Source of the DNA: Solenopsis invicta
Taxonomy: Eukaryota; Arthropoda; Insecta; Hymenoptera; Formicidae
Assembly (NCBI RefSeq): GCF_016802725.1
Contig: NC_052668.1
Coordinates: forward strand, 26,530,501 to 26,594,500
DNA: 64,000 nt
Direction of reading: 5' to 3'
Part shown: piece by piece, positions 34,291 through 46,625 of the stretch
Numbering within the stretch: the stretch's first letter is position 1
Layout of the letters: the number at the start of each line of letters is the position of its first letter
Notes under the pieces: generated by a model
Databases searched by the model: none
What the model was told of the DNA's origin: nothing
Seen by the model: only the letters and a program-made list of their open reading frames with translations
Made by a program: the position numbers and the translations under genes

Positions 34291-35442
34291 GTTGTCATCA
34301 TACCTATTGCAAATCATTGAAAAAAATATTAAGTTGCAAACTACGTGTGCATGTTGAGCAGTGCTTTATCTTATCTCTTTTATTATTAAACTTTGCAAAC
34401 AAAGACTGCATGATGCAATAAGAAAAGTAAAAGAAAGATATTACGATTAAAATATCTAGAACCTTGGCAGTTGTACACAGATAAACTTTGTGCACAATAA
34501 ACATTCCGATTGTATAAAAAATTAATAAAAAATATTAAAAGTTGTCTCTCGTACAAAAACGGTAAATTTATAAAAATGATACTGGCGTAACAACGCAAAA
34601 TATTTCCATTGAACTCATGTCAGAAATGCGCAAAGTTATGTTTGGCTTGTCACGGTTGTTTGCGGTAACAAATAACAGTTGGGCACTAGTTTAATTGACT
34701 TCATTTGTGATAATAATAGACGGCCAATGGGACGACGCGGGACACAGAAACTTTTTCATTGTCATTTAAATAGTCCACTTATGTAGCAGGTACCGCGTGT
34801 ATTGACATAAGTGTAGTAAATGCCGGTAACAATAACAACGTCATAGTACTGCCGATTGTTACCATTGAGGTGTAAATTGCACGATGGCGCTTATCAATTA
34901 TTTCTACACGCGCGAATAGGCGCCTGCTTGTAACCTGTCCGATCAAACGACAATTCAAAGCTGTATGAAGAAGATTAAAATGTCAACCTTATTGCGGAAA
35001 GTACGTACCTGAGGTGCAAGATAAATTTCAAGCGCAAAATTCTAAATAGAATGACGCAATGAGCATGAATAAGCTTGCGCTTTAACGAAAAATAAAGCAG
35101 GCAACGCTTATTCACGTAATACATAGGAGAAAATGTGAGAAATTAATACCAAAACTCTTAATTTCTTGAATTTTTCATTAATTTCAAAATTTTCCGTATA
35201 ATGTTATTTAATTTTAAAAAAAATTATTATCACGTATGTAATTAATTAGAACCGATAAATCAATTTTTAATAAATACCAGAACGCAACCATGAAAATCTA
35301 TTATAAATGTGTTAAAAAAACTTATACTTCATTAAATCGCGCATCAACTTAATAATAATTAAAAAATTAATATTTAAAAAAAGTGCAACGCATACGAATT
35401 ATTCGCAATCTAATAAAAGAGAAAACGGTTATTGGTACTCAC
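34291..35442. other. Spacer between Gr array and Mitf exon
   Basis: No exon is identified. The frames at 34304-34598 (- strand) are unrelated to any family I recognise. From 34,620 to 35,030 the sequence is less AT-rich and could be regulatory. If Mitf is intact this is the start of the intron following its exon. On the - strand at about 35,003-35,011 an acceptor and a donor are fused (CACCTCAGGTACGTAC). Confidence 0.5.
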
Positions 35443-35632
35443 TCATATTGTGGTTATCCTTTTTCTGCCGATCTTTAGCGAGAGCATGAATCTCCGCCTC
35501 GGTGAGCAAGAGAGGTTCCGGTTTAATTTGAAGCTCCGGTATATTTGTGAGACTTCCGGCTTGACCGTCCTTTAGTCCGTCGCCCAAGGAACCAGCCTCG
35601 AACGACAGGATGTCGTCCAGGAGGTCCTCCGC
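35443..35632 (-). CDS. Mitf transcription factor, one internal exon
   Basis: This 190-bp exon is read on the - strand. The acceptor GTGATTGCAG lies at 35642-35633 and the donor GTGAGT at 35442-35437. It encodes AEDLLDDILSFEAGSLGDG, then LQIKPEPLLLTEAEIHALAK and DRQKKDNHNM. The IKPEP string is a likely SUMO-consensus site and ALAKDRQKKDNHN is the hallmark just before the ERRRRF basic region of MITF/TFE proteins. These factors bind E-box/CLEAR sites and control lysosome and V-ATPase genes in flies. The exon starts in phase 0 and ends one base into the Ile codon expected next. The bHLH-zipper exon should lie at lower coordinates and is not visible in the window. Upstream exons are not recognised either. 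Confidence 0.88.
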
Positions 35633-36230
35633 CTGCAATCACAAAAAACGAAACTGTCATTTGGATAACATTTACCTCTGCAGATAAAAAAGGATTATTA
35701 AATTTTTATAAATAAATATTAATAAAAAATATATATCGAACAGCAAACATCATGTATTGCAAATCACTACACTGAAAGCAAAAATTCCTAAATTGTAATG
35801 AATATTTATACAAATAGTAATTTATTCTAACGAACTATTTACTTATGGTATACTGAAAAAAGTTTAATTACAACCAAATGTATAATATCAATTAAATATA
35901 ACCAAAAATAATTTTATTTTTCTAAATATTTAATAAGTGTTATCAAATCTGGTATAAGTTACTAAATATTCAGAAAAGTATAATTATTTTTGGTTACATT
36001 AACCAAATATTTAATTAATACTATTTCACTATACATTCGGTAGTTATTACCATTCTTTTTTTCAGTGTACATAAATAATTACTCTGTAAGAAAAAAATCC
36101 TTAAATTAAATTAATGGTTCTTATACTAAATGAATATATATTTACATTTAATAAATATTTTATTAGTATTATTAAAATAGGTATTTAAAAAATTTAGTAA
36201 TTTTTCCCTCACAATCAGTGTAAGATACCG
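35633..36230. other. AT-rich Mitf intron with nested hairpins
   Basis: No exon is seen. A hairpin MITE (35851-36067) appears to interrupt an older inverted-repeat element. The older left part starts near 35,768 (ACACTGAAAGCAAAAATTCC). Its mirrored right part ends near 36,223 (CCCTCACAATCAGTGTAA). Confidence 0.5.
35851..36067. mobile_element. Hairpin MITE family C, copy 1
   Basis: The arms are TACTGAAAAAAG...CAACCAAATGTATA and the mirror TATACATTCGGTAGTTATTA...TTTTTTTCAGTG. TA is present at both junctions. Two more copies lie at 37463 and 38360. It is non-coding. Confidence 0.75.
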
Positions 36231-37462
36231 TCGTATAAAACTGATACGAGAAAGAGAGAGAAAGAAAGAGGGAGAAAAAGAAATATCAAGAATTACATTA
36301 AAAAACGGAATTCTCTATTGATAGAAAAACGATGGAGCAGTCCTCGAGAGACCAATATGATTTATTATCGTTCCGTATCCCACGGATCTCGTCGACTATC
36401 GGTGAATGAAGAAAACTACATTATGCAATCTATGCGAAACGACGCGCTTTTACGAGAAAGCATTCGGTGATAAAGCGAACTCGTCGTCACCCCCGTGCGA
36501 CAACATTACCAGGCCTCACTCGGTGGTTAATGCAATTTTTCCCCGGGACGGGGAAATCTTACGATCGACGCAAATGATCGTTCTTTAGGACAGGGCAGGG
36601 AGGCGAGACGCCGAGGGAGGGTGGAGGAATTCAAAAGGGAGCGACGGAAGCCGGAGGACGAAAGGTGTGCGCGTCGTTAATAATTCTCGGGAGCGCGATC
36701 GACGTCGTTCGCTAAATCACCCTTTCACGCCTTAAAGACTCGTTGTCTTCGGCGCGTAAAGCTCTCTCCGCGCGATATATCGACCGTAATGTTATTCACG
36801 GGCTTCTCGATAAAATGATTCACGCGTCAACGTGTCCGCGCCGCCCCGCCGCGTCGCGAAATCGAACTCTCCCTCTCTTTCTCTCTTGTCCCTTTCTTCC
36901 CTCGCGCCGGACGTTTATTCACCACCGCTGCTACCTTCCACGTCCGTTCCATTCCGCACGCAGTAAACATTCTGCCACGAAAACGCCGATAAGCGATTGT
37001 TCGGCGCGCAAAGTGATACGGATTTATGCGCCGAATATCGTTCGGCCGGTCGATAAAACGAAACACGATGTGCCTCGATATGACGATGACTCCCGGCCGG
37101 GATTCAGCGGAAACGGCGGCAGGTATATTTTTTCACGCGATTATCAGCGAGACGTATCTCGTTGTAAATTAAAGATTGCGCAAAAGTGGTGATCCGCGCG
37201 ATAAGAACGATGCGCTCGAGGCGCATCGCGAGAGAAAGAACGAGATGCGCTGAATGAATGTATTATACGCCGCCTTCATTCACAAGGAGATTAAAATTCA
37301 ATTTACTGATGATCATTGATAATTCGCAGCTTTGTTCCTAGGTAGCCAAGTAAATTACGAGCAAACGATCTTTTATCTCCTTTAATTATTCTCTGAATAT
37401 ATTGAAAGTATATTCAGATGTGCTAGTTTTCGAAGTGCAATATTGGCATATTCTTGCATCGG
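36231..37462. other. CpG-rich noncoding patch
   Basis: The sequence is notably richer in G+C and CpG than its surroundings from about 36,400 to 37,260. A purine-rich GAAAGAGAG stretch lies at 36,245-36,285. Open frames here (for example 36743-37192) have arginine- and proline-rich composition typical of translated CpG-rich noncoding DNA and match no family I know. It is possibly an intronic regulatory region. Confidence 0.4.
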
Positions 37463-37701
37463 CACTGAAAAAGAAGACTGATAATAACTACCAAACGTAT
37501 AACGAAATAGTATCGATTAAATATTTGGTAAATGTATCCAGAAACAATTACACTTTTCTGAATATTTAGTAACTTATATCAGATTTGACAAAGCTTACTA
37601 AATAATTAAAAAAATAAAATTATTTTTGGTTGTATTGCCAAATATTTATGATACTATTTCACCATACATTTGGTAGTTACAACCAGACCTTGTTTTCAGT
37701 G
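37463..37701. mobile_element. Hairpin MITE family C, copy 2
   Basis: Starts CACTGAAAAAGAAGACTGAT and ends CCAGACCTTGTTTTCAGTG. The arms are inverted copies through ACTACCAAACGTATA and TACATTTGGTAGT, with the centre near AAATATTTAGTAACTT. Same family as 35851 and 38360. Confidence 0.78.
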
Positions 37702-38301
37702 GATAAAGATTTGTAGAAAGGAATGAATCAATAAACGAGAAAAAATTACAATAAAATATTAGGACACTGCAAGAGTTTCCAGTCGCACACGATTCTAGCA
37801 GATCGAGGTACGGTACCGCTCTGGAGAATATCGCTGCCAAAATCATAAAGGAATTAATAAGGGATTGACGTCGCAGCTTCGCAAGATGCAAGCCTCGAAG
37901 CGGGACTCGCTTCGCCGATCTGCGTCAGTGCATTGCGACTGCTGATGCAGCGTGTACGTGTGTGACGTTACGTAAACATTACGTAAACAATAATAGGCGA
38001 GCTCTGTACCGGCCTGCGGAACAACGTTCCGACGCTGACTGTTGCCGCCAACCAACGGGAGATGAATCGAGTTACCTCTCGGTCCGACGGACGCGCTTTG
38101 ACGCGAAGCGAGCGGACCGACAAAAGCCATGCGCCATGGCTGCAAGCGAGAAACACGTTAATTGTATAATGGCCTTACCGACGAGTGTACAGGGTATCAC
38201 GAAAGTCGCGCATCCGCCACGGCAGACGCTACGATTTAAATTAAAACGATTGTTTCGATGTCGAGGCACGTTAGTTCGAAAATGATTGAAAATTTAAGTC
38301 A

Positions 38302-38302
<1 letters not shown>
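37702..38302. other. CpG-rich noncoding patch
   Basis: GC-rich from about 37,860 to 38,280. Overlapping frames on both strands are all short, with no recognised domain. No exon is supported. Confidence 0.4.

Positions 38303-38344
<42 letters not shown>
38303..38344. repeat. GA microsatellite
   Basis: About 20 GA dinucleotides in a row. Confidence 0.9.
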
Positions 38345-38345
<1 letters not shown>

Positions 38346-38359
38346 GCGAGCATTTCATT

Positions 38360-38599
38360 CACTAAAAAAGAAGTCTGGTTATCACTACCAAATGTATAGT
38401 GAAATAGTATTAATTAAATATTTTGTCAATATAACAAAAAATAATTTTATTGTTCTAAATATTTAATAAGCATTGTCAAATCTGGTATAAGTTACTAAAT
38501 ATTCAGAAAAATATAATTATTTTTAGTTACATTGATCAAATATTTAATTGATACTATTTCACTATACATTTGATAGTTATTACAGGTCTTTTTTTCAAT
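38360..38599. mobile_element. Hairpin MITE family C, copy 3
   Basis: Starts CACTAAAAAAGAAGTCTGGT and ends CAGGTCTTTTTTTCAATG. The arms ACTACCAAATGTATAGTG and CACTATACATTTGATAGT are mirror images. The family is identified by comparison with 35851 and 37463. Confidence 0.78.
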
Positions 38600-41000
38600 G
38601 CACTTTTCTTTCTAGACTTTTATTAGACAAACCGCGTTCGTCGTGAATTTTCATCGCGTTTATAAATATAAAAAAGATATTAATTGCAAGTCTTTTATAG
38701 ATACTTTGACATTCCTAGATTCTTGTATGGTTGCTTATTTAAAAAAAAATTATACATAAATTTTGCAACTAATTATAGTCGACCGATTTAGAAAAATACA
38801 ATTTTCATGTAAATATTCAAAACTTTGAAACAAATGTAACTTAAGAAAAAATACTTTCATATCTTAAAGTTGATATTCCAAATTACAAAAAAAAAAAATA
38901 ATTCAAGTGTCGGCTGTCTAAAAAGTCAATCAGTAACTTGAAAATGACGTTTTTTAATATGCATAAAATAAAGATATATTACATTTACGTTTTCAATAGT
39001 GCATTTTATTGATGATATTGCATTGCAAAAACTTACAAGTTGATTAAAAAAAATGTTAAAAAAAAATAAAAATAAATGAAAAAAATTCTTTCTTAAATCT
39101 AAATTAAAATTCTAATATTTTATAACAGTGAAATCTTTGCAATATAACTGAAAATTAGAAATTAAAAAACGAGGAAAAAATAAAAACTTTTGAAGAAAAA
39201 GTAATCTCTACACAAGTTGAATCATTTGTGTCTCAGGTTGAATTTTCGAAGCGTCTTGGTTAAAAAACGTAAAGAAGGATAAAGACCGTTGTTTTTTTTC
39301 TAGTTTTCTTAAAATTTCAAAGAAAAGAAATGTGTAAGATCAAAGGTGTGTAAGCACTTGTTACTAAGAAAAATTCCAATTATTAAAACTTCAATTTGAA
39401 ACTTGGCTCTTAGAATTTTAAAGATGTTTTATACTGAAAATCAAGCAACGTTGTAAAAAAAGCAGAATTAATCTTAAGAAAAATGGGGATAGCCTAAAAA
39501 AAGCTTCGCTGCCAATTTTGAAACGCTAAAAAAAATAGTACTCTTGGGAGAATAACAACGCGAAAGAGGCAATTTCGACGCACGACGGTGAGAATGAATG
39601 ATGTGAGCGCGAAGAAGGTGAGAAGCAAGTAGATGGATGACAGAGACAGCATCGATCGTCGTTGTGGTCAATGAAACTGATGCGCGTCGAAAGGGAGGCG
39701 TGATCGGTGAAGGGACTATAATGTATAGCGTATGCGATACGCGATCAAAGTAAATTGCTCCTGCAATACGAGCGCAGAGATGACGCACGCATAAATGTGC
39801 ATTTGACTCTGTAACGCATCTTCGCTATAAAATCCGATATAAATACACGCATAAGTTAATTCGAAATTATTACCTTATTAAATAATAGAAATAATTAAAT
39901 AACAAAAAGAGATTATTTTTAGTAAAAATAATTTTATTATGCATGTCCCTAAAATAATTTTCCGAGACTTTAGCAAAAGTGAAGCACGGTATTACAGATG
40001 CACAGAGATAGAAATGTTTCTAACAAATTTTCTTAAATCTAAAAAAATTTATGCATTAGAATAGTTTAATTAAACTAATGTTAAAGTAAATATATTTTTG
40101 AAATAATTAAATTTCTGCTCTACTTAAACGATTTATTATTTCAGAATTGTGTATTACTTTATTCAAATTATATTATAACTTTGTTGCATTAAACAAGCTC
40201 CTTAATTCAGTAGTAAAACTTGTATTATTTCACTTATAATTTATATATATATATTCATGCTGTAAAATTAAAAAATTTTCTTTTGACTGCTAAAATTCGA
40301 TGTATTAGGGAATTATAAGTCATTAGTATACATTGTTGCGGGTTGGGATGGAATAATCGAAACTTGCACCGCGCTACTTTATATCCTTATATGTGTTGAA
40401 CCTTGCTTACGACTTATTAGCGGTCCCGCAACTGCGCATAAATGAGGATTTTACAAGGAGATTACAAAAGGCTATCAAATGTCAAAACAAAAAATGATAA
40501 ATAATTAGAATATAGTGGACAAACTAACAAATTGTATTTAGTAATTAACTTTATTTACAACGTTTCGACTTTAGATCCTCGTTAAGAGAGTCGGTTAAAA
40601 CATTTATTATGGAAACACGATCATCCGTTAAAAAAATTGTTATTTCATCAAATTATACATATTGTTTCAAACAATCGTGTTTTCTCTGTCAAACAATTAA
40701 TGCAATAAAACAAAAAAATTTATATTTAACAAAATAATATTTTATTTAAATATGTATATTAATATTATAAATAAATGTAAGCCAAACAAATAGAAATATG
40801 GAATGTAGAAACGTTTTCCTCTATATATGTACAAATAATACTTAAGTAAGCTTTAATATCAATTTGATAATTATCTTTCAATTTATCACCAATTTAAAGT
40901 TCTGTTTGGATTTTATACATGTTTTCAATGCACTTAGAGAAACAAAATGTGCCGCTTGATCGTTTCGTAGAATTATAACTCGTATAATCCTAATCACAAA
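38600..41000. other. AT-rich DNA without genes
   Basis: No exon is supported. A slightly GC-richer patch at 39,530-39,800 carries a 104-codon frame on the - strand that matches nothing recognised. Near 40,320-40,470 there is a short GC-richer segment (TTGCGGGTTGGGATGGAATA) of unknown nature. Confidence 0.4.
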
Positions 41001-42216
41001 TCACGTTTGACGCAACAAAATGCAGTGGGAAATTCGACGTTGCGTACAATGTATATTGGCCAGCCGATATTAACCGCGCGGCGATAAAGAGTCGGACAAA
41101 CCCACAGCGAACGGCCTTTTATTTCGGCGTTTCTATGTCGATTTCGTGAATTATGCCGCATTGCGCGCACGCAATTCCCATAAAAGCAATTGGCAGGGAC
41201 GCCCGTCGCTCGTTAAGCATGGAAAAAAAAAAGAACGAACGCGCTACACCTCGTTAAATGTCATCAGTCGTTAATGGACACCCGTTTCGCCGCTCTCGTT
41301 ATGCACGCCGTACGTATCGCTGTGTGTATATGCAGCGTAAACGAATCGTCTTTAAAGAGCCGCGTTACGGTCGAGACAGCCTTGGCCGTAGGACGCGTGC
41401 GAATGGCACGATTCTCGATCATGCACGCGCGACGAATGTCGTGCGGAGGATCGTTAATTAGGAACGTTATGAAGTCCAGTCAAATCTAAGACACTCTTTT
41501 GCGTCGTATACCCGCTAAAAAGCCACATTCGGTCGTAAACGTTCAATATCATCTGCAACCTCGGTAAGATCTTTCAATGCTCATTTATTTATTATTTTCA
41601 AATCAGTTAATCGCAAATCGTTCAGAATATTATGTTAAAAACTGCTAAACACGTTTGATAAGGAAATATCGTCCGGGTTCGCAATAAATTATTCCCTCGC
41701 GATAAATTATTGGACGCGTCCCGGTACTTTCCCTCAATTATACGATTCCCCGTCATCCTTTCCGCGAAGGAAAAATCGTCGATATTGGTCGGTTAAATAG
41801 TAGCGTTCGAACTAAGATTATCAACGAATCGTCCAGCAACGAGCGAAGCGAATTGCAGCGACAGGAAGCAATTGCGTCTGCGATTGCGTAACGAAAGAGG
41901 ATTATAATTGCGTACAATTAAGTACCGCAAGCATGCGAGATAATGTTAGAACGGCTTTAATTAATTCCGGTCGCATAAGATGTCCGATCGTATGCATAGC
42001 GAGAAATCGCGACAAGATGCAGTCCCTGCTCCGTTAACCGTTTCGTAATCTATGTATCTGCGATTCCGTGACTTTGCGGAAAAGAGTTCAACACGTGTAA
42101 AAATGCGCCTGTGATATTTTCAAATTAACATAAGCATGAATAATGTTGTACGAGCGTAAGAGAATCTTAATACATTTATGTAACAAAAAATACAATTTTT
42201 TTTTTAAAAACTTATA
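41001..42216. other. CpG-rich noncoding patch
   Basis: Higher G+C with frequent CG from 41,000 to about 42,120. The small frames at 41258-41489 overlap in two + frames, so neither is convincing. A regulatory or intronic region is the simplest reading. Confidence 0.35.
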
Positions 42217-42368
42217 CAAGATGATTATTAATGAACGTCTCCAGTTTTTACCATAGGAGCATGATTTACCGACGTATTTCTAACGTATTTCTAACGTATT
42301 ATATTAGAAATTATACAAATGCGTGCTCCTATGGTAAAAAGTGGGGACATTCATTAATAATCACCCTG
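42217..42368. mobile_element. Mariner-type MITE, 152 bp
   Basis: The left arm CAAGATGATTATTAATGAAC and the right arm TTCATTAATAATCACCCTG are inverted copies that continue inward through TTTTTACCATAGGAGCA and TGCTCCTATGGTAAAAA. TA flanks both ends. The terminus CAGGGTGATTATTAATGAA is characteristic of mariner-like elements. Confidence 0.75.
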
Positions 42369-43490
42369 TATATTAAATTAAATCAATAATTAATTATTAA
42401 ATAAATAAGATTATTGAAGAAACAACAATTGAACTATACGCGTGCAATTTATGGCGGACGAACGAGTGGAGAAACGAAAAAGCCTCGTTCTTCTTTGCCT
42501 CTTATTTTTTTTTTTTTTTTTTTTAAATGTGTATCTTCCCATCTATGTAAATAAGAATAGTTATTTTACACGCGTGTGTATGTCACATATACGTGTAACG
42601 GCGATGCTATGCAAATTCGTACACGCGGCTCGTGCGGTATACGGGAAGCATTCTTCATGGCCCACCTCGGAAAACGAGTTCACGGTTTGTCAAGGCGCTC
42701 GCATTCAATACAATCTCGCATTAACGACTTCGCCGGAAAAATTCCGTATCAATATGAACGCGGCACAATACCGAAGCGTGATGTAGAGAATTAATCTCGC
42801 ACCATATTAGCGCGACGCCTGCTGCATTAATGACACGTCCGGTGAGCGAAACGGAAAACTCGTCCTTTTTTTTCTTTCGTGCTCACAATGACAATTTGCA
42901 GGGGGAAGTTACGTATACGAGGTGGAAGTCACATTAACGCGATCAAGATTTTATGGTGCATTTCCTCGCCAATCTAAAGCCCGTAGGAAAAAACTCGCTT
43001 GTGACTCGCTAACTTCCGGCGTTATTTTGGAACTTCAGAGAGGAGGTACGTACGTCGATATCGAAATGCATAACACGTTGCGTCGAATGTGGCCACTTCC
43101 GAGTGAGACGGACCTTCACGATTCGTGCAACAACGCCGTGCAATCGCATTACGTACGCATTAATTTTACACCGGCGTGCATCTCGTTGCTCGCGAAGCAG
43201 GAGTTGTTTGCGCCGCGAAAGACGTAACGATTTTCACCGCATTCTTGGCAACGCGCTGACAACGAACGCGGCGGCTACGTACGTGTAATTAAACAATTTT
43301 CACGCCGCGCGCCGACCGCTACGCCGCGCCGCGACATAGTAACGCGCTCATTAGTATCGCTTACACACGTCATGTACGTGACGTAGCGTCATTATCGTGA
43401 AACGCAGAGTCTCTTTCACGCCTACTTCTTGACACGCGGATTAACGATCGGTTGACCGTCCGGTAAATCGTCGTTTTCTATCAGAGAGTC
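42369..43490. other. CpG-rich noncoding patch
   Basis: GC-rich from about 42,440 to 43,470, peaking at 43,200-43,420. Frames at 42442-42794 and 42922-43288 are overlapping and without recognised domains. A T-run lies at 42,507-42,524. No exon is supported. Confidence 0.35.
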
Positions 43491-44330
43491 AAATTCGGAA
43501 AAGAATATCGAACAAATATCTCTGCAACAAGATCCGCGAGAATAATATAAATATGTAGAATGACGATGATTGATAATGTAAATTGTATGTGATACACATG
43601 AAATGATATAATTAATATAAAGCTGAAAGATGGTTTAATACCCATTTTTAAAGTACAAAAATTTAATAAAAATTTTACACATTCTACCTTCTCGCACGTT
43701 CGGAGATTTATAAAAAAAAAATACGGAGTTGATTCCCTGAAGCAATGAAAAATTTCTAGTTTTTAGTTTGTGACGAATTTACGCGTGATTTTATGGAAAA
43801 CACGTGGCTAAAATAGATAGAAAAAAAAATAAAATAAATTAGATCAAAATTCGAAAAAATGTAGTAGTTAGATATAGAGGAAATATTTGATTAAACAATT
43901 TTGATCAAGTATTTAATGATTCAAAAGGGTGTTAAGAATGTACACACAGGAAAATCATTATATACCAAATTTTTAATTATTTTCTTCTTTGCTTTCTTTT
44001 TTTCAATATTCGGACATAAACGATTAAAATTTTTTGTCATTGATTAGAGAAAAAAGAAACAAACCTGAGAAATTATTAAAATATAAAAATTGAAGGTTTC
44101 TCAGGTCGCTATTCATAGCCGTAAATAATTTTCAACCTTTGATCGAAAGATAAAAATGTATGAATGAATGAAAAAAATGAATGAATAAATGAATAAATAA
44201 ATCTGTACTTTTAATTGCGTTTTTAATTAAAGATTGGACATTGCTCATGTCTATAAATAATCACTTTTAGATCTTATTATATAACCGAAACATCTTAATT
44301 ATTTCGAAAAGTTTTACTATCTACGTATTG
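43491..44330. other. AT-rich DNA without genes
   Basis: Nothing is recognised. A GAAT-type tetramer run (GAATGAATGAAAAAAATGAA) lies at about 44,160-44,205. Confidence 0.4.
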
Positions 44331-44960
44331 TTCGCATCAAGAAAATCGAAAGAATCGCGACGTGAGGCCGATACATAAAAGTTTCTCGACGTTTCCTGTA
44401 CTCGATCGTACGCGCCTGAGCGCCTGGCAATGAGTTCTGAATGTTCTCATGATAACGGCATTGTTCGTCGCGATAAAGTGAGGGAACACGACGGAGATTT
44501 GCGCACGCGGAAGTACACGTAACCCAATACGTTTGGAAAATTGAATATTTATCGCATACACCCTCCCCCTTCCCCCTTCCCCCTCCCCTCCCGCCGCGTG
44601 TTCCGGCACGCGTGTGTTGCGCGTGTAACTATTACGCACACTTTTCCGGTCGTACAGCGCGATATTATCGTCAAATCGCGCACGAGATAAACACAGGAAA
44701 TACACGCTCCCGCCGAGAAACGCGCACGCAAAGCCTCTGCATTTGCGTCCCGCGAATGAATGAGATATACTCCTTGTGTCTACAACACATTTGTCTGATC
44801 ACGTAGAAGAGTGTGGTTTTCGCAACGGCGATGTAACTTCGACAATTTGCATGCGATCACTGGAAAAATATAGCGCAGCGACTCGTCTCGCGAATGATTG
44901 TGACGGCACGTGAATAAAATCAATTTTTTTTGTGTTCCCGCCAGTAATGCAATTTTAACT
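44331..44960. other. CpG-rich patch with C-rich tract
   Basis: Elevated CpG. A pyrimidine tract with repeated CCCTTCCCC lies at about 44,560-44,592. The - strand frame 44337-44705 runs through this tract and is low-complexity. Confidence 0.4.
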
Positions 44961-46386
44961 CGCGCTATCGGATTGCTCGTCTTAAAAACTATAAGAAATA
45001 ATGTTTACCTTACTTTCCTCGAGTATAGCAAAAAAGAAATTTTTTCGTAATATTCTTCATTATATAGTATTTAATTGGATTAATATAATTTTTCAGTAAA
45101 AGAAAGGCTTAGTGAATGTAACTATAGAAGTTTTATAGATCCAATCAGAAAATGGAACGGAAACTGCTAATCAAATTCTTCTAGTTAAGTTTATTAAATG
45201 TTTCGGTTATAAAATATCCAGTCCAATCATAATAATTCTATTTGATCCTTACCAAAATGCATTCCACGTTATATTTATTGCTATAATCAAAATATTTTCC
45301 TCACTGATCAATTAATAACTATATGTGTGTGTGTGTGTGTGTGTTTGGCTAGTTTTAAAATATTTTAATAAATTCTATTTTCCCATTCACAAGATTCTTC
45401 TGGGATATATTATGGAAATGAGTAAATTTTGCAGTTTAATACTTCCAACTGGAGACGTGTCAGACTAATATTTCAAATTAATTAAATTATCATATGAAAC
45501 ATCGTTCCAAATTATTCTGAATTCATTGTTAAACCACGCTGAGAAAAATAATTTTATTACATCAACAAAATATATAATAATTGAGTGCGTCTTACTAACA
45601 AGCAGAATTTCTGATTATAACAGGACTCGAGATTTTATAATTTTAGAACGTTTGATTGATCTTACTATAATCCCTTTAATTTCAACAAAATTTCTTATTT
45701 GTATATTTTTGAACAAAGGTATTGAATTTATTTGATTTTTAATAATGCATCAAGACTTTTTTTTCAGTGCACACTTCGTACTTTTGTATTTTTAGTGAGC
45801 CAGATTATTACCAGACAAATCATTATCTGCAGTTTAGTTAATATTATTTCTTTTCAGTACTTTGTAAATAATGTTCTAAATTCAAGTGACTTTTTTTGTA
45901 TAATTAAGGAATATTAAAAGATATAATAAAATAAATTTATTTTAAAGCTGCATTAAAAATTTTCTAATCTTATCTGGAATTTTGAATAAAATTCCTGAAA
46001 AAACCGGAATTTTTCAGGAAATGTCCCTTTTATCTTTAAAATGGATTTTTATGAAATTTTATTGAAACACAATGGAATTTTTTGTATTCACTTTTATAAA
46101 TGTTCTATCTCTTTCTTTCTGACAAAATTATTACTTTTATTATTTTTTCTAATTTTTCGAAAATACAGAATGTCGATAATTGATTGCAATAAACATGGAT
46201 ACACATCTATACACATTTGCGTACATTCTTGTGTGACTTGCAAGTTTTTATCAAAAATAATATAAAGATAAAAATAAATAATAGAAAAAAATACGTTGTT
46301 CTAAATGGACGTTGTATTTTCACACTAAAAAAATAAATTTATAGATATCAATAAGACATATAGGATTGAGTGTATTTTAGTGAAAT
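44961..46386. other. AT-rich DNA with a dispersed repeat
   Basis: No gene is seen. A TG microsatellite lies at about 45,325-45,344. The stretch from about 45,598 (CAAGCAGAATTTCTGATTAT) to 45,720 resembles 46,619-46,735 (CAAGCAGAATTTCTCGTTAT), so an older repeat is present twice; the second copy is split by a MITE. Confidence 0.45.
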
Positions 46387-46393
46387 CAAGCAG

Positions 46394-46618
46394 AAAAAAA
46401 ATTAGTATCAAATTAACAATTCATTGTTTCATATATAAGCAAGAATATAAAATTTTCCTGATAGAATTTATAATCTTAAACAAACATAATTTGCTTACAC
46501 AAAGAAAAGAATTTTCTTTATAGTCTGTTTAAGATTATAAATTCTTCCAAGAAGATTTTATATTCTTGCTTATATACGAAACAATGAATTGTTGATTTAA
46601 TAATAATTTTTTTCTGTG
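46394..46618. mobile_element. Hairpin MITE family B, intact copy
   Basis: Near-perfect hairpin. The left arm runs through ATCAAATTAACAATTCATTG and the right arm through CAATGAATTGTTGATTTAAT. It is flanked by CAAGCAG on both sides (46387-46393 and 46619-46625). The related repeat at 45,598 reads CAAGCAGAATTTCT without the element, so it shows the empty site. Same family as 22586-23727. Confidence 0.78.
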
Positions 46619-46625
46619 CAAGCAG

